This document shows, piece by piece, positions 57,873 to 64,000 of a stretch of 64,000 bases of DNA (position 1 is the stretch's first letter; each line of letters begins with the position of its first letter). Position numbers and translations under genes: made by a program. The notes beneath the pieces were generated by a model. It saw nothing but the letters and a program-made list of their open reading frames with translations, had not been told where the DNA came from and made no database searches. Location of the stretch: assembly GCF_004801315.1 (NCBI RefSeq), contig NZ_SSNW01000017.1:1-64000 (forward strand), written 5' to 3'. Origin of the DNA: Deinococcus sp. Arct2-2 (lineage in GTDB: Bacteria; Deinococcota; Deinococci; Deinococcales; Deinococcaceae).

Positions 57873-59114
57873 ATGAAGCCGAGAGTATTGGGCATGATTT
57901 TGGCGGGTGGGCAGGGGTCAAGGCTCGCGCCGCTGACGCAAAAGCGCAGCAAACCCGCCGTGCCGTTTGGCAGCAAGTACCGCATCATCGATTTCGCCAT
58001 CAACAACTTTATGAACTCTGGAATGTTCAGCATTTACGTGCTGACCCAGTACAAGGCCCAGAGCCTCACCGAGCATATTCAGCGTGGCTGGCGCTTCGGC
58101 ACCTTCCTCAGCGACTATTTTATTACGCTGGTACCCGCGCAGATGTACCGTTTAGAGGAACTCGGCCCGGTGTGGTACCGGGGAACCGCCGACGCCGTGT
58201 ACCAGAACATGCATCTGATCGATAACTACGACGCCGATTACGTGGCGATCTTCAGTGGCGATCACATCTACAAGATGAACGTGGAGCACATGCTTCAGAC
58301 GCACATCGATACCCGCGCCGACATCACCATTGCGGCGTACCCGATGCCCCAGAGTCAGGCGCACCAATTCGGCGTGATGCATGTGGACGAGCGCTGGAAA
58401 GTCACCGACTTCCTAGAAAAACCGAAAGACCCGCCCAGCATCCCCGGTCGGGAGGGCGTGAGCCTGACCAGCATGGGCAACTATATTTTCAGCCGCAAAG
58501 CGCTGGATGAACTGCTGGAAACCAGCATGTCGGGCGGCGAGGAAGGCTTCGACTTCGGCAGCGACGTGATTCCGCGTGCCCTATCGGACGGCTACAACGT
58601 CATGGCCTACGATTTTCACCGCAATCCCATTCCCGGTCAGGCTGGCCCCAACCTGTACTGGCGCGATGTAGGAACGCTAGACGCCTACTTCGAAGCCAAC
58701 ATGGATCTGGTCACCGTCAACCCAGAATTCGACATCTACAACCCCGAATGGCCGCTGCGAACCAGCAGCGAGTTTTCTCCGCCCGCCAAGTTTGTCCACG
58801 AATCGGATGGGCGCAAGGGGCAGGCCTTCAATACCATCATGGCTGGGGGAACCATCATCAGCGGCGGCACGGTGCGCGACAGTGTGCTGGGCCGAAACGT
58901 GCGCCTGCACAGCTATTCGGTGGTGGAAAGCTGCGTGCTGTTCGATGACGTGGAAGTGGGCCGCCACTCGCGCCTGAACCGCGTGATCGTCGATAAAGAC
59001 GTGGTTATTCCGCCCGGAACCGTCATCGGCCTAAACCGCGAAGACGATTTGGCGCGTGGCTTTACCGTCACCGACAGTGGCGTCGTGGTGGTTTCTAAGG
59101 GCTATACGTTCTAA
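57873..59114 (+). CDS. glgC: Glucose-1-phosphate adenylyltransferase
   Basis: The protein has 413 residues. Nucleotide-binding [22 protein letters not shown] at the N-terminus, then [10 protein letters not shown] (metal/substrate Asp), [11 protein letters not shown] and the C-terminal left-handed beta-helix ([21 protein letters not shown], partial). It makes ADP-glucose for glycogen synthesis and is usually allosterically controlled. Other glg genes are not in the window. A short inverted repeat after the stop (GGCAGGCGCA / TGCGCCTGCC, 59171-59200) may be its terminator. Confidence 0.95.
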   Translation: MKPRVLGMILAGGQGSRLAPLTQKRSKPAVPFGSKYRIIDFAINNFMNSGMFSIYVLTQYKAQSLTEHIQRGWRFGTFLSDYFITLVPAQMYRLEELGPVWYRGTADAVYQNMHLIDNYDADYVAIFSGDHIYKMNVEHMLQTHIDTRADITIAAYPMPQSQAHQFGVMHVDERWKVTDFLEKPKDPPSIPGREGVSLTSMGNYIFSRKALDELLETSMSGGEEGFDFGSDVIPRALSDGYNVMAYDFHRNPIPGQAGPNLYWRDVGTLDAYFEANMDLVTVNPEFDIYNPEWPLRTSSEFSPPAKFVHESDGRKGQAFNTIMAGGTIISGGTVRDSVLGRNVRLHSYSVVESCVLFDDVEVGRHSRLNRVIVDKDVVIPPGTVIGLNREDDLARGFTVTDSGVVVVSKGYTF

Positions 59115-59264
59115 ACCTGTCCACGAGAGAAGATTCTAGCCACGACTAGAACCGAAAGTAAAAATTCAGCGGCAGGCGCAACGATTCTGATGCGCCTGCC
59201 GCCGCCCTAGCTTGTTCCTGCTTGCTCAAGCTCGGCTGTGACGCACTCGTCATCGAACTCCGTC

Positions 59265-59270
59265 TACACT
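59265..59270 (+). promoter_or_regulatory. -10 box (TACACT) of the beta-propeller-like gene
   Basis: TACACT, seven bases, then GTG at 59278, the same leaderless layout as at 50151. Supports GTG as the start. Confidence 0.5.
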
Positions 59271-59277
59271 GTGCAAC

Positions 59278-61113
59278 GTGAATTTCCGCACGTTGCTGAC
59301 CCTTTCCATACTTTGCGCTGCTTTCGCGGCGGCCCCTGCCCATGCACTTACCCTGACTGTAGACGGCCAAACTAAGGTCACTGGCCCCGCCGCAGTGGGC
59401 GGCCTAGCGTGGCTGCCGGGTGGCTTGCGGGCCGTGTGCTTGGGCAACCGCCTGCTTGTCCTAGACGGCGTGGGCAAGGTATCGCGCCTGATCTCTACCG
59501 GGGAAGCGCCATGCCAAAGCCTGAGCGTGAATCAGGCCGGAACGTTGGCGGCGACTTCGGCGGGCGGCAACTTGAACGTGTGGCGCTTGGGCGATGGTGT
59601 GCGCGTGACCCAACTCTCCAGCGGGCCTTTAAGCGGGTCTGGCTTCGTCTCCGACACTGACCTGTTGCTGGCGACTCCAACTGGACTAGACCGCCTGAAT
59701 GTGCTGACCGGAGCGCGGCAGACGGTGCAAAACACGCCTGTGACCGCCTTGTTCGTGGCCCCGGACGGTGTGCGGGCGGTGGTAGGCACGGCGGTAGGTG
59801 GGCGCGGGCGGGTGCAACTGATCAACACGACGACATTGGCGGTGCTGTCTGGAACCGTCTGTGACACCCTTTGCGTCCCTCAAAACGCTCAATTTGGAGT
59901 CAATGGCCGCACGGCGACGGTGCGGGCCGGGGCTGTGCTGCTGTCTCTGCGCGAAGGCTACCCCAGTTCTATCGTCGTGCGTGGCCTGTCTGCCTCCGAT
60001 CCGGCGTCCGGGTTCCCGCTGCCCGATTCCTCGGTGCTGACCTTTGTAGATGGAAACGTCGAATCCCGCGACCTCCAAACGGGGCGTAGAGACGGGCTGC
60101 TGCCCATTCAGGGCGTGTTGGCTCAGCCGGTCAGTCTCTCGGGGCAAGGGCGGATTTCGGCCCTCACCGACAGCGGCGACCTTCTCAGCACCGACCTGAC
60201 CTTCCGCGATGTGCAGCGTGTAGCTTTGCCCGCTGCGTTGCTGGGTGGGGGAGAGGGCGCGGTTTTGCTTCCCTCCGGCGAAGTGCGGGTGGGTGCAAAA
60301 TCCGTATCTGGCGGCTTTGCAGCAGTGCAGGCCATGAACAAAACCATATGGACGCTGGGCGTCTTGTCTGAGGAAAAGCAGGAAGTAGGTCTGCTGGCAA
60401 ACGGTGCGGTACGGGTGCTGACCTCTGTGGCGGCGGCAGAAGGCGCAGAGGCCCGCCTGAGCGTGAATCACTGGGGCAACCACGCGCTGACGTGGAATGC
60501 GGCAGGCGTCACGGTGGTGTCGCAGGCCAGCGGCAAAGTCGCTGCGTCCCTGAAGGCCAGTGCGCTGAATCTGGCCCCAGCCGTGTTGGCCGCCTCCAGC
60601 CTGACCCTTTCGCCCGACGCGGCCCGCCTCTTTGTCCTGCCTGCAAACGCCGCGCCGTTCGTCTATGCGCTCGCCACCCGCCAACGCACCCCGCTGAACG
60701 TGCCTGCCCCGCTTGCCAACCAATCTTATGTGTCGCTCCAAATTAGCGGCAAAGGCGTGCTGGCGCTCGGGTCTGTAGTTCAATCGGCTGAATCCAGCAT
60801 CGCAGAAGTCGGCCTCTACCGCCCCGGTGAAGCTCAGCCCTATGCCGTCGTCAAAGCCAATGCCGCCGCCACCCGCCAAAATCTGCACCGATTCAGCCCA
60901 GACAGTGCGCTGCTGGCCCTCGTCAACGCCGATGAACGCGGCTTCCGAGTGGATATGGTGGATGTTGCCAGTGGCAAAATAGCCGCCAGCACGTCGCCCC
61001 TTGCCAATGCTCCGGCCTTCCTGTCTTGGTCGCCCGACAACGCCAAATTGACGGTGGGTGCGGGCCTGCTGGACGGCCTGAACGCGGTGACAGTCTTTGG
61101 GGTCAAGCCCTGA
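59278..61113 (+). CDS. Secreted WD40/YVTN-like repeat protein
   Basis: The protein has 611 residues from GTG. Signal peptide NFRTLLTLSILCAAFAAAPAHA with AHA cleavage near residue 23. The remainder is made of repeating beta units (GGLAWLPGGLRAVCLGNRLLVLDGVG; ALFVAPDGVRAVVGTA, partial), ending FLSWSPDNAKLTVGAGLLDG, as in beta-propellers. No catalytic signature. Probably an exported or periplasmic-type binding or scaffold protein. Confidence 0.7.
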   Translation: MNFRTLLTLSILCAAFAAAPAHALTLTVDGQTKVTGPAAVGGLAWLPGGLRAVCLGNRLLVLDGVGKVSRLISTGEAPCQSLSVNQAGTLAATSAGGNLNVWRLGDGVRVTQLSSGPLSGSGFVSDTDLLLATPTGLDRLNVLTGARQTVQNTPVTALFVAPDGVRAVVGTAVGGRGRVQLINTTTLAVLSGTVCDTLCVPQNAQFGVNGRTATVRAGAVLLSLREGYPSSIVVRGLSASDPASGFPLPDSSVLTFVDGNVESRDLQTGRRDGLLPIQGVLAQPVSLSGQGRISALTDSGDLLSTDLTFRDVQRVALPAALLGGGEGAVLLPSGEVRVGAKSVSGGFAAVQAMNKTIWTLGVLSEEKQEVGLLANGAVRVLTSVAAAEGAEARLSVNHWGNHALTWNAAGVTVVSQASGKVAASLKASALNLAPAVLAASSLTLSPDAARLFVLPANAAPFVYALATRQRTPLNVPAPLANQSYVSLQISGKGVLALGSVVQSAESSIAEVGLYRPGEAQPYAVVKANAAATRQNLHRFSPDSALLALVNADERGFRVDMVDVASGKIAASTSPLANAPAFLSWSPDNAKLTVGAGLLDGLNAVTVFGVKP

Positions 61114-61132
61114 TAGACAGACAAAATAAAGG

Positions 61133-61177
61133 GTGTGGATCGTAGCCAGTGGTCAAACCACGATCTACGATCCACAC
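61133..61177. terminator. Bidirectional terminator between convergent genes
   Basis: Perfect 13-bp arms GTGTGGATCGTAG and CTACGATCCACAC with a 19-base loop that holds a smaller TGGT/ACCA stem. Located between genes ending at 61113 and 61191. Confidence 0.7.
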
Positions 61178-61190
61178 TCCATTCACGCTT

Positions 61191-62837
61191 TTACACCATC
61201 GCGGGTTCTACATATTCCCCGTACACGCCCTTCAGCACGTCCATCTGCTCGCCCAGCGTCACGTAGGCATGGGCGCATTCTAGGAAGGCGGGCATAGAGT
61301 TCGCACCCGTTACGGCAGTGTCGCGCAGAGCCGCCAACGCCGCCGCAGTGCGGGCCGGGTCGCGTTCGCGGCGAACCTGTGCCAGCCGCGCTTCCTGCAC
61401 GCGCTCCACTTCCGGGTCGATCAGTTGCAGCGGCACTTGCACGGCGTCCTGCACAAAGTCGTTCACGCCCACGATAATTCGACTCTTTTTCTCCACTTCG
61501 CGCTGGTAACGGTAAGCAGCTTCAGCCATCTCCAGCTGAAAGAAGCCATTGTCTATGCCGACTTCTACGCCTCCCATTGCGCGAATCTGCTCTATGTAGC
61601 CCAATGCGGCGGCTTCTATATCGTCCGTCAGTTTTTCTACGTAGTAGCTGCCTGCCAATGGGTCAACCACGCCTGCTACGCCCGTTTCATACGCGATGAT
61701 TTGTTGAGTTCTCAGCGCAATCGTCGCTGCCGCCTCCGTAGGCAGGGCCAGCGCTTCGTCAAACGCGTCGGTATGTAGGCTTTGCGTGCCGCCCAGCACG
61801 GCGGCGAGTGCCTGAATCGCCACCCGTGCAATGTTGTTCAACGGTTGCTGCGCGGGCAGGCTCACGCCAGCGGTCTGCGAATGCGTTCTCAGCATCCAAG
61901 ACTTGGGATTTTTCGCGCCGTACCGGTCACGCATCTGCCGCGCCCAGATTCGGCGGGCGGCCCGCAACTTGGCAATTTCTTCAAAAAAGTCGTTGTGAAT
62001 GTCCCAGAAAAAGGAGATACGCGGCGCAAATTCGTCTATGTCCAGCCCACGCTCCAGCGCCTTTTCTACGTAGTGGAAGCCGTCGGCCAAGGTAAAGGCC
62101 AACTCCTGCACGCCCGTCGCACCCGCTTCCCGGATGTGGTAGCCGCTGACCGAAATGAAATTCCACTTCGGCACAATCTTAGGCCCCCACTCAAAGGTAT
62201 CGATCACCAGTTTGACGCTGGGCGCGGGCGGGTAGATAAACTCCTTTTGGGCAATAAATTCTTTAAGAATATCGTTTTGAATGGTGCCGCCAATTTTGGT
62301 CAGGTCTTTGCCCTGCTTTTGGGCATTGGCAATGTACATGGCCCAAATCGCATTGGCGGGGCTGTTGATGGTCATAGACGTGGTGACTTGTTCTGGGTCT
62401 ATGCCCTGAAACAAGATTTCCATATCGGCAAGGCTAGCAACGGCCACTCCGCATTTGCCCACTTCACCTTTGCTGAACGGATGATCGGAGTCGTAGCCCA
62501 TCAGCGTGGGCAAGTCGAAGGCGGTACTCAGGCCCGTTTGTCCGGCCCGCAAGAGTGCATGAAAGCGTTCGTTGGTCTGTTCGGCACTGCCAAAGCCCGC
62601 GAACATCCTCATCGTCCAGAGTTTGCCCCGGTACACGCTGGACTGTACGCCCCGCGTGTAAGGAAATTCGCCCGGATAGCCCAAATCACGCTCGGCATCC
62701 CAATCTTTCAGGTCGTCCTGCGTATAAATCGGGTCAGGTTCCATGTCCGACAAGTTCTTATGGTTGTACTTCCGCTCCGGGTGCTTGGCGACGGCGGGCT
62801 GATATACGCTGTGCAGCCATTCATTTTTGGTCTTCAT
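61191..62837 (-). CDS. Methylmalonyl-CoA mutase, catalytic (large) subunit N-terminal type
   Basis: The protein has 548 residues. TIM-barrel of the mutase: [53 protein letters not shown] and [36 protein letters not shown] (partial), [13 protein letters not shown]. The cobalamin-binding domain (DxHxxG) is absent, so the B12-binding subunit must be a separate gene outside the window. The enzyme interconverts methylmalonyl-CoA and succinyl-CoA. Related isobutyryl- or ethylmalonyl-CoA mutases cannot be excluded; RGVQ.S.YRG and AFDLPT fit methylmalonyl. Confidence 0.9.
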   Translation of the reverse strand: MKTKNEWLHSVYQPAVAKHPERKYNHKNLSDMEPDPIYTQDDLKDWDAERDLGYPGEFPYTRGVQSSVYRGKLWTMRMFAGFGSAEQTNERFHALLRAGQTGLSTAFDLPTLMGYDSDHPFSKGEVGKCGVAVASLADMEILFQGIDPEQVTTSMTINSPANAIWAMYIANAQKQGKDLTKIGGTIQNDILKEFIAQKEFIYPPAPSVKLVIDTFEWGPKIVPKWNFISVSGYHIREAGATGVQELAFTLADGFHYVEKALERGLDIDEFAPRISFFWDIHNDFFEEIAKLRAARRIWARQMRDRYGAKNPKSWMLRTHSQTAGVSLPAQQPLNNIARVAIQALAAVLGGTQSLHTDAFDEALALPTEAAATIALRTQQIIAYETGVAGVVDPLAGSYYVEKLTDDIEAAALGYIEQIRAMGGVEVGIDNGFFQLEMAEAAYRYQREVEKKSRIIVGVNDFVQDAVQVPLQLIDPEVERVQEARLAQVRRERDPARTAAALAALRDTAVTGANSMPAFLECAHAYVTLGEQMDVLKGVYGEYVEPAMV

Positions 62838-62926
62838 CGGTAAACCTCCGGGTGAATAGGCAGAGAAAACAAACGCTCGTTAGGTGGCCTCTAGCCTAGC
62901 AGACCAGAGCCTCAGCCATTCAGCCC

Positions 62927-63910
62927 ATGCCGCCGCTGCCCATCCTGTCTAAGCTGAGGCCAGTGACTTCCCCAACCCTGCCCCCTGCCTCGGCCCTCGC
63001 CCTGTTCAGCCTCGCTGCCCAGCATCCGGTCAGTCTGGGGTGGTGTTCGGAATCGGAACGCCTAGCCAATCTTGCCGATGAACACGCCTTCGATCTGCAA
63101 TTGGCAACCGATTTAGAACTAGCGGGCGAGCGTGCCCAGCGCATGAGTTCTGCTCAGCCGCCCGAAGCGTTCTTGAATCAGTGGCTCTCGGCGCGGCCTG
63201 ACCTAGAGGCTATGCTCAGTATTCGGTTCGAGGGCGGCAATCCTGAGAAGCCGTTTGTGGACGTGAGCGCCACAACTCGCCCCGTGCTGGCCGCCGATCT
63301 GCCTGTGCTGTTAGCGTTGGCTCAGCAAACTTATGGCGTATTCAATCCTCAGCGTCTCCGGTTCTGGTCATCTGCCGAGGCTGGAGCCTTTGCGGGCACA
63401 CAACCCGATATGCGTGTATTGGCCGCGCCCGTGAACCAATTGCGAGACCGCTCCACTCCACTAGAGTTGTCGCTCCGGCCCACGCTGGACACGTCCCAAC
63501 TGGAGGCGGCGCGTGAGGCTTACGCCGATGTAGACCGTCTGCATCCCGCCCATCCCGCTCAGGCCCGCATTCTGTCTGAGGAAGATTTGCAGGAAACGGT
63601 AGACGCGGGAACCATGTTCGATGTGCTGCGAAATGGCGAGTGGGTGGGATATGCGGGGGCGAGAGCTGAAACCCTCTGTGGCCTGCCCGCCTACGTAGTG
63701 CAGGAACTTCTCCTGATTCCCAGCGCACGGGGCAAAGGCTTCGGTGCATTCCTGACGCCCATGCTGGCCCAGCAACTTCCAGAGCAAGACCGGGTGCTGA
63801 TGGGAACGATTCACGCCGAAAACAAGGGGTCTTTGCAGGCCGCCCTCCGTGCAGGCAGGCACGACATTGGCGGCAGGTCATGGCTGCCCCTGCCCTCTGT
63901 GCTGACCTGA
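62927..63910 (+). CDS. GNAT-family N-acetyltransferase
   Basis: The protein has 327 residues. The C-terminal half is GNAT: VGYAGARAETLCGLPAYVVQELLLIPSARGKGFGAFLTPMLAQQL (partial), with R/Q-x-x-G-x-G/A (ARGKGFG) acetyl-CoA loop, then GTIHAENKGSLQAALRAGR. The N-terminal 190 residues look like a degenerate second GNAT-like or unrelated domain. Substrate unknown. Confidence 0.8.
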   Translation: MPPLPILSKLRPVTSPTLPPASALALFSLAAQHPVSLGWCSESERLANLADEHAFDLQLATDLELAGERAQRMSSAQPPEAFLNQWLSARPDLEAMLSIRFEGGNPEKPFVDVSATTRPVLAADLPVLLALAQQTYGVFNPQRLRFWSSAEAGAFAGTQPDMRVLAAPVNQLRDRSTPLELSLRPTLDTSQLEAAREAYADVDRLHPAHPAQARILSEEDLQETVDAGTMFDVLRNGEWVGYAGARAETLCGLPAYVVQELLLIPSARGKGFGAFLTPMLAQQLPEQDRVLMGTIHAENKGSLQAALRAGRHDIGGRSWLPLPSVLT

Positions 63911-64000
63911 AGTTGTCCTAAATTTGCTTGACCCTGCCCTGACCCTCTACTGATCTGCTAGAATCTATGTTTGGGTGTCCCGCCCACCAGTGATGTGTGG
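63911..64000. other. Downstream region at the window edge
   Basis: Contains a -10-like TAGAAT at 63959 and may be the promoter of a gene outside the window. Nothing else can be supported. Confidence 0.35.

Overview
The window looks like chromosome from a Deinococcus-type bacterium. It is GC-rich, several genes start leaderless (a TANNNT box 6-7 bases before ATG/GTG), it has a lone catalytic methylmalonyl-CoA mutase subunit, and it carries an XRE regulator/IrrE-like HExxH protease pair of the kind known from the Deinococcus DdrO/PprI damage response. This is inferred from gene content; no database was searched.

Layout. (1) 1-10,713 is ordinary chromosome: a VOC dioxygenase, a lipoprotein, a sensor kinase, a quinone oxidoreductase, a subtilisin-like lipoprotein, a DUF2227 membrane protein, and a divergent TetR / YhgE-type export pair. 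(2) 10,737-12,061 is an intact IS4-family insertion sequence. (3) About 12,259-20,954 is Tn7-like element 1: tnsA-tnsB-tnsC-tnsD, then a LexA-like repressor and three small genes, all on the minus strand. (4) 20,967-45,120 is Tn7-like element 2, with matching TGTA...TACA ends and a perfect 5-bp target duplication (TGGCA). It has the same tnsABCD-lexA-like-small-gene backbone plus cargo: a five-gene DISARM-type anti-phage operon, a RES/Xre toxin-antitoxin pair at the left end, and a three-gene operon ending in a MazEF-like pair at the right end. (5) 45,137-64,000 is chromosome again: a PilC/GspF-family gene whose 3' end is the apparent attachment site, tsaC, scpB, pheA, an amidase, tRNA-Val, a response regulator, the IrrE-like/XRE pair, hsp20, miaA, glgC, a beta-propeller-like secreted protein, a methylmalonyl-CoA mutase subunit and a GNAT protein.

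How it works together (inference). Both Tn7-like elements lie in the same orientation with their tnsA ends facing the pilC stop codon, about 23 nt (element 1, if element 2 is removed) and 16 nt (element 2) downstream of it, which resembles Tn7 at glmS. Each element encodes its own S24/LexA-type self-cleaving repressor. A palindromic operator abuts that repressor's start codon, and a second copy lies upstream of tnsA. Transposition is therefore probably repressed and released by DNA damage. The defence and toxin-antitoxin cargo gives element 2 selective value and stability.

The strongest candidates for something undescribed are: the damage-responsive regulatory circuit shared by two unrelated tandem Tn7-like elements; a family of about 100-residue proteins next to both repressors; and a DISARM variant that combines a DrmE-like protein with a DUF1156-type amino-methyltransferase.
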